From contig NZ_JIAN01000006.1 of assembly GCF_000688475.1 (NCBI RefSeq), positions 496,001 through 560,000 on the forward strand: a stretch of 64,000 nucleotides of DNA. Reading direction: 5' to 3'. This stretch comes from Cellulomonas sp. URHE0023 (GTDB lineage Bacteria > Actinomycetota > Actinomycetes > Actinomycetales > Cellulomonadaceae). The notes beneath the pieces were generated by a model, which was given only the letters and a program-made list of their open reading frames with translations, was not told the DNA's origin and did no database searches. Both the position numbers and the translations under genes were made by a program. Numbering within the stretch: position 1 is the first letter of the stretch; each line of letters begins with the position of its first letter. Positions 1-9,243 of this stretch are shown here, one piece after another.

Positions 1-756
1 GGGCGTGACCGGCTCGCCGCTACCGCGGATCACCTCCTGCGCGATCCCGGTGCCCTCGGGCAGGTCCGCGACGACCGCCGCGACGTCCTGCGGGGCCATG
101 TGCTTGGCGGCGTCGATGCGGAAGCCGTCGACACCGAGCGACAGCAGGTCCTGCACGTAGGTCCTGATCGTCGAGCGGACGTGCTCGGCCTCGGTGGCCA
201 GGTCGGCGAGGTTGACCAGCTCGCACGTCTGCACCTGGGCGGCGTCCTTGTAGTTCGAGATGTCGTCGTTCGGCGTCAGCCCGCAGTGGTGGAAGTCAGC
301 CTCGTCGTACAGGCCGGGGTAGCCGTAGTGGCTGTAGGACGAACCGGCCCAGCCGGTGCCGGGCTCGTCCTGTCCGGTCATGTGGTTGACCACGGCGTCG
401 GCCCACACGTCGACCCCGGCGTCGTGGCACGTCGCCACCATGGTCGCGTACTGCTCACGTGTGCCGAGGCGCGACTCCACCTGGTAGCTCACCGGCTGGT
501 AGGCGGTCCACCACTGCTCCCCCAGGATGTGCTCCTGCGGCGGGCTGGTGAGCACCCACGCATAGCCGGCGGGGCCGAGGTGGTCGGTGCACTCGCGCCC
601 GATCGCCTCCCAGGTCCACTGGAACAGCTCTACCCCGACGTCGTGGCCGGCCCCGTCCGTCGGGACCGCCACGGGTTCGTCCGGGGCGGTGCAGGCCGTC
701 AGCAGGCCGAGCGCGACGGCCGCGAGGAGCGCGCGGGCACGGAGCGGGTGCGTCAT
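1..756 (-). CDS. secreted alpha-amylase (GH13), lipoprotein, C-terminus cut by window edge
   Basis: This gene runs off the left edge; 252 codons are visible. It should hydrolyse alpha-1,4-glucan (starch, glycogen) outside the cell. The N-terminus has a signal peptide ending in a lipobox (LLTAC, Cys at residue 22), so the enzyme is probably a membrane-anchored lipoprotein. GH13 conserved region I (ADAVVNH, around residue 121) and region II (GFRIDAAKH, around residue 225, holding the nucleophile Asp) are intact; region III (Glu) and region IV lie outside the window. The pattern VELFQWTW near the N-terminus is typical of actinobacterial secreted amylases. The divergent sugar kinase and a TTGCAG direct repeat between them suggest maltose-type regulation. 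Confidence 0.93.
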   Translation of the reverse strand, partial: MTHPLRARALLAAVALGLLTACTAPDEPVAVPTDGAGHDVGVELFQWTWEAIGRECTDHLGPAGYAWVLTSPPQEHILGEQWWTAYQPVSYQVESRLGTREQYATMVATCHDAGVDVWADAVVNHMTGQDEPGTGWAGSSYSHYGYPGLYDEADFHHCGLTPNDDISNYKDAAQVQTCELVNLADLATEAEHVRSTIRTYVQDLLSLGVDGFRIDAAKHMAPQDVAAVVADLPEGTGIAQEVIRGSGEPVTP

Positions 757-778
757 CGTCACCAACCGGATACGGGCC

Positions 779-803
779 GCAACACGTTGCAGCAAGTTGC
801 AGG
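779..803. promoter_or_regulatory. candidate maltose-repressor-type operator between amylase and PfkB kinase
   Basis: Two TTGCAG hexamers lie ten bases apart at 787-792 and 797-802. The first overlaps a palindrome GCAAC-AC-GTTGC (779-790) and the second a palindrome GCAA-G-TTGC (792-800). LacI-family repressors of alpha-amylase promoters in Streptomyces recognise TTGCA-type repeats, so this is probably the carbon-source operator of the amylase gene; effect on the divergent kinase is possible. Repressor identity is inferred. Confidence 0.5.
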
Positions 804-822
804 AACGCTCACCCTAGCGCCC

Positions 823-828
823 TAGGAT
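823..828 (+). promoter_or_regulatory. -10 box of a leaderless promoter for the PfkB kinase
   Basis: TAGGAT is followed by seven bases and then the GTG start at 836, the TANNNT-N6/7-RTG arrangement of actinobacterial leaderless transcripts. There is no Shine-Dalgarno sequence before this GTG, which supports the choice of start. Confidence 0.5.
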
Positions 829-835
829 CGCGTCC

Positions 836-1717
836 GTGACTCATGTGCTGATCAACGGTCCGGCGTCCTGGAACACCCTGGTCCGGCTGCCGGCCCTGCC
901 GGCCCCTGTCTCGCACACGCTCTTCGCGAGCTCGCACGACGACGGCCTCGGCGGCACCTCGGCGGGCAAGGCGGTGACCCTGGCCGCGCTGGGAGTGGAC
1001 GTCACGCTGCGGACGGTGCTGGGTGACGACGCGTTCGGGACCCAGGTACGGGCGGCGCTCGACCACCCTCGCATCGACCTCGTGGCACAGCCCGCATCGG
1101 CCGGACGTACCGAGCGGCACGTCAACCTCATGGCCGACGACGGCGCGCGCCTCTCGATCTACCTCGAGCTGCCGACCGCCGCCCCGGGACCTGCGCCCTC
1201 GTTCGACGGGGTCGACGTCGCCGTTCTCGACCTCGCCGACCACAGTCGTCCTCTCCTCACGGCCGCCCGGGCTGCCGGCGTCCCCGTGTGGTGCGACGTG
1301 CACGACGACGACGGCGCAGCGGCCTACCCTCGCGACTTCGCCGTCGCCGCCGACGTCCTGCTCGTCAGTGCGGCCCGCCTGACCGACCGGCGGGCGTACC
1401 TCGCGGACGCCGTGGCCCGAGGCTGCCGTCTGGCGGTCTGCACCGACGGCGCCGAGGGCGCGCTCGCGCTCGACGCCGACGGCTGGATCTCAGTGGGCAC
1501 CGCCGACGCGACCGTCATCGACACCAACGGCGCCGGCGACGCGTTCCTGGCCGGGCTGCTGTCGGCGGTCCTCGACGGCCTGCCCACCACGACCGCGCTG
1601 GCTCACGCCGCGGCGACGGGGGCACTGGCGGTCGGAACCCGCTCCCTGGGCGCCCCGCACGCGACGCGCGACGACGTAGCCCGCCTGGCGGCCGGTGTCC
1701 CGGTCCGCCGCCATTGA
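836..1717 (+). CDS. PfkB-family carbohydrate kinase
   Basis: This 293-residue protein is a ribokinase/PfkB-type sugar or nucleoside kinase that transfers phosphate from ATP. The N-terminal glycine-rich substrate motif (GGTSAGKAVTLAALG, about residues 39-53) and the C-terminal family signature DTNGAGDAFLAGLL (about 224-237), with the catalytic base Asp and the anion hole, are both intact. The substrate cannot be read from sequence. GTG at 836 is chosen because it sits at leaderless spacing from TAGGAT. It is divergent from the amylase gene and shares its control region, which hints at a role in sugar use, but this is inference. Confidence 0.88.
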   Translation: MTHVLINGPASWNTLVRLPALPAPVSHTLFASSHDDGLGGTSAGKAVTLAALGVDVTLRTVLGDDAFGTQVRAALDHPRIDLVAQPASAGRTERHVNLMADDGARLSIYLELPTAAPGPAPSFDGVDVAVLDLADHSRPLLTAARAAGVPVWCDVHDDDGAAAYPRDFAVAADVLLVSAARLTDRRAYLADAVARGCRLAVCTDGAEGALALDADGWISVGTADATVIDTNGAGDAFLAGLLSAVLDGLPTTTALAHAAATGALAVGTRSLGAPHATRDDVARLAAGVPVRRH

Positions 1718-1732
1718 ACCGGGAGCCAGGGG

Positions 1733-2917
1733 TCAGCCGCCGGAGACGCTCAGCTCGGCCTCGTGCAGAGCCTTCGCGAACTCCGCGGACAGCTCCCGCG
1801 AGTCGAGCCAGCCGTACGGGAGCAGAGGCCGCTTGGGCGAGCCGGCGCGACCGCGCTGACCCTCGGCACCCGCCCCCGGGTAGCCCTGGTCCAGGTCGAG
1901 CCCGGCCAGGCGGTCGTCCAGCTCGGCCATCGTCGAGACCAGCCCGAGCGCCGCACGGGTCTCGCCTCCGACGACGTAGCCCTTGAAGTACCAGGCCATG
2001 TGCTTGCGCATCTCGCGCAGCGCCTTCCCCTCGTCGCCGAAGTGCTCGACCATCAGCTCCGCATGTCGGCGCACGATCGTCGCGACATAGGCCAGACCAG
2101 GCTTCACGCGTTCGTCCGAGCCGGCGAACGCCGCCGCGAGGTCCGCGAACAGCCACGGCCGACCCTGGCAGCCGCGACCCACGACGACGCCGTCGCAGCC
2201 GGTCTGCGCGACCATCTCGAGGGCGTCCTCGGCGGACCAGATGTCCCCGTTGCCGAGCACCGGGATGTCCGTGACGGTGGCCTTGAGCTGGGCGATCGCA
2301 TCCCAGTCGGCGGTCCCGGAGTAGTAGTCGGCAGCGGTCCGGGCGTGCAGCGCGACCGCCGCGACACCGACCTCCTGCGCCACCAGCCCGGCCTCGAGGT
2401 ACGTCAGGTGGTCGTCGTCGATGCCCTTGCGCATCTTCACGGTGACCGGCACGCCGTACGGCGAGGCGGCGTCCACGGCGGCCGTGATGATCGCGCGGAA
2501 CAGGTCCCGCTTCCACGGGAGCACCGCGCCACCGCCACGCCGCGTGACCTTGGGCACCGGGCAGCCGAAGTTGAGGTCGACGTGGTCAGCCCGGTCCTCG
2601 GAGGCGATGAGCCGGACCGCCGCAGCGACCGTCGTGGGGTCGACGCCGTACACCTGCACGGACCGCGGACGCTCGTCCGGCTCGTGCGAGATGATCCGCA
2701 TCGACTCCTCGCCACGCTCGACCAGCGCGCGAGACGTGACCATCTCGGCGACGTACAGACCGGCGCCGGACTCGCGGCACAGGCGCCGGAACGCCGCGTT
2801 GGTGACACCGGCCATGGGTGCCAGGACGACCGGCGTGTCGACCGTCAGAGGTCCGATCCGCAACGGCGGCAGCACGGCGCCGGCGCGCGCGGGGACCACT
2901 GGGACAGAGACGGTCAT
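1733..2917 (-). CDS. dus: tRNA-dihydrouridine synthase (DusB-like)
   Basis: This 394-residue flavoenzyme should reduce uridines in the tRNA D-loop using FMN and NADPH. The TIM-barrel opening APMAGVTNAAFRRLC (about residues 33-47), the catalytic cysteine motif DLNFGCPVPKVTRRGGGA (about 115-132) and the tRNA/FMN-contacting ALHARTAADYYSG are all present. The gene lies 14 bases after the response-regulator gene on the same strand and may be read through from it, although the functions are unrelated. GACAAT lies six bases before the ATG, so a weak leaderless promoter is also possible; GGAGG is only one base from the ATG and is too close to act as an ordinary ribosome site. Confidence 0.95.
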   Translation of the reverse strand: MTVSVPVVPARAGAVLPPLRIGPLTVDTPVVLAPMAGVTNAAFRRLCRESGAGLYVAEMVTSRALVERGEESMRIISHEPDERPRSVQVYGVDPTTVAAAVRLIASEDRADHVDLNFGCPVPKVTRRGGGAVLPWKRDLFRAIITAAVDAASPYGVPVTVKMRKGIDDDHLTYLEAGLVAQEVGVAAVALHARTAADYYSGTADWDAIAQLKATVTDIPVLGNGDIWSAEDALEMVAQTGCDGVVVGRGCQGRPWLFADLAAAFAGSDERVKPGLAYVATIVRRHAELMVEHFGDEGKALREMRKHMAWYFKGYVVGGETRAALGLVSTMAELDDRLAGLDLDQGYPGAGAEGQRGRAGSPKRPLLPYGWLDSRELSAEFAKALHEAELSVSGG

Positions 2918-2931
2918 GCCTCCATTGTCGC

Positions 2932-3543
2932 TCAGCCCAGCAACCAGCCGTACTCCTGAGCCAGCCGGACGGCCTCGGCGCGCGTGCGAGCACCCGTCTT
3001 GCCCATGGCCGCGGACAGGTAGTTGCGCACCGTTCCCTCGGACAGGTACGTCTCTCGGGCGATGTCCGCCACGGTCCCGCCGGTCGCCGCGACCACCAGG
3101 ACGTCACGTTCGCGGTCGGTCAGCGGGCTGTGCCCGACCGCGAGCGACTCGACCGCGAGGTCCGGGTCGATGACGCGGAGCCCTTGGTGCACGCGCCGCA
3201 CCGCGTCGGCGAGCTGGTCGGCGGGCGTGTCCTTGACGACGAAGCCGCTGGCACCTGCGTCCAGCGCGTGCCGGACGTAGCCGGGGCGACCGAAGGTCGT
3301 GACGATCAGCGACCGGCAGGCCGGGTGCTGCGCCTTCAGCGCGGCCGCCGCGGCGATCCCGTCGATGCCCGGCATCTCGACGTCGAGCAGCGCGACGTCC
3401 GCGCGAGCCGCCCTGGCCCCGGCCACCACCTCGTCGCCACGACCGACCTGCGCGACCACGGTGAGGTCGGGTTCCAGGTCGAGCAGGGCTGCGAGCGCAC
3501 CGCGCACCAGCGCCTGGTCGTCGGCGAGCAGCAGGCGGATCAT
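2932..3543 (-). CDS. LuxR/NarL-family response regulator
   Basis: The 203-residue protein has an N-terminal receiver domain with the acidic pair (LLLADDQ) and phospho-acceptor Asp in VALLDVEMPG, a conserved Lys in GFVVKDTPADQ, and a C-terminal LuxR-type helix-turn-helix (LTDRERDVLVVAATGGTVADIA, then LSEGTVRNYLSAAMGK). Its start overlaps the stop of the histidine kinase by four bases (ATGA), so kinase and regulator are translationally coupled. With the two ABC genes upstream it forms a sensor-exporter operon; it probably activates the operon promoter at 6628-6711. Confidence 0.95.
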   Translation of the reverse strand: MIRLLLADDQALVRGALAALLDLEPDLTVVAQVGRGDEVVAGARAARADVALLDVEMPGIDGIAAAAALKAQHPACRSLIVTTFGRPGYVRHALDAGASGFVVKDTPADQLADAVRRVHQGLRVIDPDLAVESLAVGHSPLTDRERDVLVVAATGGTVADIARETYLSEGTVRNYLSAAMGKTGARTRAEAVRLAQEYGWLLG

Positions 3544-4859
3544 CGGGCACCTTTCGTGGTGACCAGCAGTCGGTACCCGCCCAGCGGGCTCGCGGACACG
3601 GTCACGTGGGCGCGGGCGGCCCGGGCCCGCTCGCTCAGACCGGTCAGTCCGTTGCCCGGGACGGCGCCGACCACCGCCGGACCGTAGCCGTCGTCGTCGA
3701 CCGTGAGCGTGTCGCAGGACATGGTGACGCGGACCCGGGTCGCGGCCGAGTGGCGCAGGACGTTGGTCGTGCCCTCACGCAGCGCCCACGCGAACAGCTC
3801 GCGCAGCTCGGCCGGCACCTCGTCGATCGAGCCGGGCACCTCTGCCTCGACGCCGGCCGCGTCGAACGCCTGACGGGCACCGGTCAGCTCCCCCGCAAGG
3901 GTCATCTCGCGCGTCGCGGTGACCATGCCCCGGACGTCCGCGAGGGCGGTGCGCGCCAGCGCCTGGACCTCGGCGATCTCGGCGCGGGAGCGGTCGGGGT
4001 CGAGGTCGAACACCTTGCCCGCGAGCTCCGCCTTGATGGCGATCACCGTGAGCGAGTGCCCGAGGACGTCGTGCATGTCCCGGGCGATCCGCTCGCGCTC
4101 GCGGTCCACCGCCAGCATCGCGACCTCGTCCTGCGCCAGGCGGAGCTGACGGTTGCGCAGGATCAGCTGCGTGAAGCCGTAGACCGCGACCGTCGCCAGG
4201 ATCACCGAGATGACGAGCTCGTCGTCGGTCTCCCACCCCGGGACCAGGCGCGGAACGACCACGACGGCCACCGCGACGACAGCCGCAAGCAGAAGTGCGC
4301 GGGGGTCACGCAGGAGGAAGACGCCGGAGACGCAGACGAACACGATGCCGGACAGACCCTGCTCCTGGGTGGCGAGGCAGGAGAGGCCGACGAGAACCAG
4401 CTGACCGCCAAGTACGAGGATGACGAAACGGTTCGAGTCCCGCTGGCGACGGTTGGGTCCCACGCGGGCGAGGACCACCCAGGTGAAGCTCGCCCCGAGG
4501 CCCGCGATCGCGAGCAGCGAGATGGTGCGCTCAGGTCCCGGTGGGCTGTGCCAGGCGACCGACCAGGGCTGCACCAGGAAGACGACCCAGACCACCCCCA
4601 TGAGGGGGCCGACGACCCGCATGACCTTGCGGACGCGCGGACTCCCGAAGCCGTCGTTGTCGTCGACGAAGGCAGCCCGGCCACCCCAGTTCGGGTAGCG
4701 CTCGTCCGGGTCCTGCCCCGCCGGCCCCGCCTGTGGTGCTGCACGTCCGGGCACGGCCGGAACCGCGGACGGAGGACCGCCGCCGACCTCCGCTTCGCGC
4801 CTCACGGCGTCCACGGTAGTCGGGCGGCGGTCCGTCGGACGCACCCGTGAGGAGGTCAC
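3540..4859 (-). CDS. sensor histidine kinase (HisKA_3 type)
   Basis: The 439-residue protein has a soluble N-terminus of about 75 residues, a block of hydrophobic helices (about 75-215), then a HisKA_3 dimerisation helix with the phospho-acceptor His in ERIARDMHDVLGHSLT, and an HATPase domain with N-box REGTTNVLRHSAA and glycine box DDDGYGP...PGNGLTGL. This is the NarL-partner kinase class; the short loops between helices suggest intramembrane sensing, as in kinases that watch cell-envelope stress. GTG at 4859 overlaps the permease stop (GTGA), which decides the start. It probably phosphorylates the coupled regulator; the stimulus is unknown. Confidence 0.93.
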   Translation of the reverse strand: MTSSRVRPTDRRPTTVDAVRREAEVGGGPPSAVPAVPGRAAPQAGPAGQDPDERYPNWGGRAAFVDDNDGFGSPRVRKVMRVVGPLMGVVWVVFLVQPWSVAWHSPPGPERTISLLAIAGLGASFTWVVLARVGPNRRQRDSNRFVILVLGGQLVLVGLSCLATQEQGLSGIVFVCVSGVFLLRDPRALLLAAVVAVAVVVVPRLVPGWETDDELVISVILATVAVYGFTQLILRNRQLRLAQDEVAMLAVDRERERIARDMHDVLGHSLTVIAIKAELAGKVFDLDPDRSRAEIAEVQALARTALADVRGMVTATREMTLAGELTGARQAFDAAGVEAEVPGSIDEVPAELRELFAWALREGTTNVLRHSAATRVRVTMSCDTLTVDDDGYGPAVVGAVPGNGLTGLSERARAARAHVTVSASPLGGYRLLVTTKGAR

Positions 4860-5653
4860 ACGCGTGCCGTGTCCCGGCGGAACCGCCAGGCCGCACCGAA
4901 CCCGAACACGGCGGCCCAGGCCACGACGTTGACGACGGCCCAGATGCTGACGCCGTCACCCGTCAGGGGTGCGCGGACCAGCTCGGCCAGGCCGTAGGTG
5001 GGCGTGAACTTGGCGAGCGTCGCGAACACGCCCTCCCCGAGCGGGACGAACAGACCGCCGGCGAAGGCCAGCAGCGCCAGGCTCGGGCCGAGGATCTGCA
5101 TGACGTTCTCCGACGGCAGCAGGTAGCCCATGAACAGACCGAACGCCGCGAACACGACCGAGCCCACCCACGCGAGCACGAGCGACTCTGCGAGGACTCT
5201 GGCACCCCCCGTGGCACCCGACGCCAGGCCCACACCACCGACGACGATGACCGCGGCCAGACCCATCACCATCGCGACCGCGACCTTGGTGAAGACGTAC
5301 GTGGACGGTCGCAGCGGCGTGAGGCGCAGCTGGCGGGTCCAGCCCTGAGCGCGCTCGACCGAGACGCTCGCACCGCCGCTCGTGGTGGCGATCATGGCGC
5401 CGTACAGCGCCATCGAGACCATGATGTACGCGGTCACGTTCGCATGGCCGACGGACTGCGTCGTGTAGTCCTCGGCCGTGCCGAAGAGCAGGAAGAACAC
5501 CGGCGGCATCACCAGCGTGAAGACCACGGTGCGGCGGTTCCGGACCAGCCGGCGCAGCTCGACGCCGAGGAAGCGGACGTTCACCAGCCCGGTCCGTGGC
5601 GCGCGGTCGGTCGACGTCGCGATCGTGGAGGTCGTCGGGGCTGTGGCGCTCAT
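4856..5653 (-). CDS. ABC-2 type exporter permease
   Basis: About 265 residues with six predicted hydrophobic segments and the ABC-2 family ending (FTPTYGLAELVRAPL then a last membrane helix). Together with the ATPase it should form an efflux or drug/peptide exporter in the plasma membrane. The open frame extends further upstream, but ATG at 5653 overlaps the ATPase stop by four bases (ATGA) and starts just before the Thr/Ser-rich tail and first membrane segment, so that start is chosen. Genetic linkage to a NarL-type two-component system is a common arrangement for inducible exporters that respond to membrane-active compounds. Confidence 0.93.
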   Translation of the reverse strand: MSATAPTTSTIATSTDRAPRTGLVNVRFLGVELRRLVRNRRTVVFTLVMPPVFFLLFGTAEDYTTQSVGHANVTAYIMVSMALYGAMIATTSGGASVSVERAQGWTRQLRLTPLRPSTYVFTKVAVAMVMGLAAVIVVGGVGLASGATGGARVLAESLVLAWVGSVVFAAFGLFMGYLLPSENVMQILGPSLALLAFAGGLFVPLGEGVFATLAKFTPTYGLAELVRAPLTGDGVSIWAVVNVVAWAAVFGFGAAWRFRRDTARV

Positions 5654-6627
5654 GCGTTGCTCCTGGTGGTCTCGGTGGCCTCGTCGGCCTCGGCGTGGTC
5701 GCCCGTCAGCGCGAGGAACGCGTCCTCGAGACCTCGGGCGGTGATCTCGACGTCGGAGGCCGTGGTGCTGGTGAGAAGGTGGCGGGCGACGCCGTCGGAG
5801 TCGGACGTCCGCACGAGGATCCGGTCGCCACGCAGCTCGACACCCTGGACGCCGGGCAGGCTCTCCACGGCCGCGGTCTGGGCGGGGGTGATGTCCGGCA
5901 GCGACGCACTCACGATCCGGCCGGACGCCAGGTTCTTGATCTGCGCGGCGGACCCGTCGGCCACGATCTTGCCGCGGCTGACCAGCACGATCCGGTCGGC
6001 GTAGGCGTCTGCCTCCTCCAGGTAGTGCGTCGCGAAGAGGATCGTCCGGCCGCGCGACGCGTCGGCGCGCAGCGCGGTCCAGAAGTCCCGACGGCCCTCG
6101 ACGTCCATCCCGGTGGTCGGCTCGTCGAGGACGATCACGTCCGGGTCGGGCAGCAGGGCCAGCGCGAAACGCAGGCGCTGCTGCTGGCCGCCGGAGCACT
6201 TGCCCACCCGGCGGTCCGCGATGTCGGCGATGCCGGCACGCGTGAGCACCTCCGGCACGCTGCGCGCCGAGCGGAAGAACGACGCGGTCAGCTCGACCGT
6301 CTCGCCGACGGTCAGGTCCTTGAGCAGCCCGCCGCTCTGCATGACGGCCGAGACCCGTCCCTCGGCGATGGCCCGGCCGGGCTCCAGCCCCAGGACGGAG
6401 ACCGAACCCTGGTCCGGGTTCGCCAGGCCGAGCAGCATGTCGATCGTCGTCGTCTTGCCCGCACCGTTGGGGCCGAGGAACGCGACGACCTCACCGGGCG
6501 AGACCGCGAGGTCGATCCCGTCGACGGCGCGCACCGTTCCGAAGGACTTGTGCAAGCCGCGCAGGTCGATCGCCAGCGGGCTCGGACCGGCGGGTGCCGG
6601 CGTGGGGAGCGTGTCGGTGAATGTCAT
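5650..6627 (-). CDS. ABC exporter ATP-binding protein
   Basis: The 325-residue ATPase has Walker A GPNGAGKTTT, Q-loop, signature KCSGGQQQR, Walker B VIVLDEPTTG and switch His in LFATHYLEEADAYADRI, all intact. The C-terminal extension of about 90 residues after the ATPase core is typical of DrrA-like subunits of drug and lipid exporters. It is the first gene of the four-gene operon ATPase-permease-kinase-regulator; its promoter region (6628-6711) contains two TCACC(C/A) repeats that could be the regulator's binding site. Confidence 0.95.
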   Translation of the reverse strand: MTFTDTLPTPAPAGPSPLAIDLRGLHKSFGTVRAVDGIDLAVSPGEVVAFLGPNGAGKTTTIDMLLGLANPDQGSVSVLGLEPGRAIAEGRVSAVMQSGGLLKDLTVGETVELTASFFRSARSVPEVLTRAGIADIADRRVGKCSGGQQQRLRFALALLPDPDVIVLDEPTTGMDVEGRRDFWTALRADASRGRTILFATHYLEEADAYADRIVLVSRGKIVADGSAAQIKNLASGRIVSASLPDITPAQTAAVESLPGVQGVELRGDRILVRTSDSDGVARHLLTSTTASDVEITARGLEDAFLALTGDHAEADEATETTRSNA

Positions 6628-6711
6628 GGCTCGATCTTGTCGACCCAGGCACTCGCACGTCCCGGCCGACCGTCACCCGATCGAGATGACGGATGTCACC
6701 ACGGTGGCCGT

Positions 6712-6753
6712 CGCGAACGGGTCGGCAGCCTGAGGGCCGCCGACCCGTTCGCG
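6712..6753 (-). terminator. strong hairpin after glyS, between glyS and the ABC operon
   Basis: A perfect 15-bp inverted repeat (CGCGAACGGGTCGGC at 6712-6726 and its complement at 6739-6753) with a 12-base loop begins nine bases after the glyS stop. There is no clear T-run, as is common for terminators in this G+C-rich DNA. Confidence 0.75.
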
Positions 6754-6761
6754 TCTGGTCG

Positions 6762-8144
<1,383 letters not shown>

Positions 8145-8258
8145 GTTCGATCACTCCAGGGTGGTGGCGCCCGCGGCTGGGTGTCGCGGGCGGGCGGACC
8201 GCGACGTCGTCGCGGATTGAGCAGCGCTTCAGGTTACCGGTGAAGCGGCACAACGGTT

Positions 8259-8288
8259 TTGACAATCGTTCTCGATTACGATGAGAAT
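8259..8288 (+). promoter_or_regulatory. promoter of the zinc-uptake operon
   Basis: A perfect -35 hexamer TTGACA (8259-8264) is followed after 18 bases by GAGAAT (8283-8288), which would place the transcript start at about A8296, exactly the third in-frame ATG. An overlapping TACGAT (8277-8282) is an alternative -10. Either way the first in-frame ATG (8281) lies inside the promoter. Confidence 0.55.
8264..8287. promoter_or_regulatory. candidate Zur operator overlapping the znuA promoter
   Basis: Between the -35 and -10 boxes lie two palindromes: AATCG-TTCT-CGATT (8264-8277) and TTCTC-N9-GAGAA (8269-8287). The tract is much richer in A and T than its surroundings. Position over the promoter core of a zinc transporter fits repression by the Fur-family zinc sensor Zur; no zur gene is in the window. 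Confidence 0.5.
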
Positions 8289-8295
8289 GATCCCC

Positions 8296-9243
8296 ATGAT
8301 CCCCCCCGCGCTACGGGTCGCCGCCCTGCTGACCGGCCCCGCGTTGCTCGTCGGGTCCGCGCTCACCGGCTGCGCCACCGACGCACAGTCCCCGGTCGCC
8401 GACGGGACGGTGGACGTCATGGCGTCGTTCTACCCTCTGGAGCACGTCGTGCAGGAAGTGGGCGGAGAGCGCGTCACGGTCCGATCACTGACGCCGCCGG
8501 GTGCCGAGCCGCACGACGTCGAGCTCTCCCCCGCGCAGGTCTCCCGGCTGGACCAGGCCGATCTCGTGGTCTACCTGTCAGGGTTCCAGCCGGCAGTCGA
8601 CGACGCCGTCGCGCTCACAGGCCCCGACCACGTCGTCGACGCAGCTCAGGACACCGAGCTGCTCACCACCGACGAGGAGCACGAGGCCGGTTCCGGGGAG
8701 CCCCTAGCCGAGGAGCACGACCGGAGTGCCTACGACCCGCACTTCTGGCTGGACCCGACCCGCATGCCCGCGCTCGTCCAGGACGTCGCCGAGACCCTGA
8801 GCGAGATCGACCCGGACGGCGCGACGCAGTACGCCGCCAACGCCGCCGCGCTCACCCAGCGGTTCGACGACCTCGACACGGCCTACTCCGACGGCCTCGC
8901 CGACTGCCGGACCCGGACGTTCGTCACCTCGCACGCGGCGTTCGGGTACCTCGCGGACCGGTACGACCTCGAGCAGGTCGGCATCTCCGGGATCGACCCC
9001 GAGGCAGAGCCGTCACCCGCCCGGCTCGCCGCCGTCGAGAAGATCGTCCGCAGCGAGGACATCAGCACGATCTTCTTCGAGAGCCTGGTCAGCCCGAAGG
9101 TCGCCGAGACCTTGGCCTCCGACCTCGGCATCACCGCGGCGGTGCTCGACCCGATCGAGGGCCTCGCGGACCCCGCGGACGACTACTTCTCCATCGCCGC
9201 ACGCAACCTCGACGCCCTGCGCACGGACCTGGAGTGCACATGA
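8296..9243 (+). CDS. znuA: zinc ABC transporter substrate-binding lipoprotein
   Basis: This cluster A-I metal-binding lipoprotein captures Zn2+ (possibly Mn2+) outside the cell. A short signal peptide ends in the lipobox ALTGC. Metal ligands are visible as His in SFYPLEHVV, GAEPHDVELS and SHAAFGYLADRY, with PHFWLDPTRM in the middle; an acidic/His loop (DEEHEAGSGEPLAEEHD) is the variable zinc loop. The open frame begins at ATG 8281, but 8281 and 8287 lie within the promoter, so ATG 8296 is chosen: it would be leaderless or nearly so. It is first gene of znuA-znuC-znuB, whose genes overlap by four bases. Confidence 0.93.
   Translation: MIPPALRVAALLTGPALLVGSALTGCATDAQSPVADGTVDVMASFYPLEHVVQEVGGERVTVRSLTPPGAEPHDVELSPAQVSRLDQADLVVYLSGFQPAVDDAVALTGPDHVVDAAQDTELLTTDEEHEAGSGEPLAEEHDRSAYDPHFWLDPTRMPALVQDVAETLSEIDPDGATQYAANAAALTQRFDDLDTAYSDGLADCRTRTFVTSHAAFGYLADRYDLEQVGISGIDPEAEPSPARLAAVEKIVRSEDISTIFFESLVSPKVAETLASDLGITAAVLDPIEGLADPADDYFSIAARNLDALRTDLECT

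Noticed and set aside
4856..6199. A 447-residue version of the ABC permease
   Set aside because: The upstream 182 residues are frame-shifted noise over the ATPase gene; the ATGA overlap at 5650-5653 marks the true start.
8281..8298. ATG 8281 as the start of znuA
   Set aside because: It lies within the predicted -10 region and lacks a ribosome site; ATG 8296 fits the transcript start.
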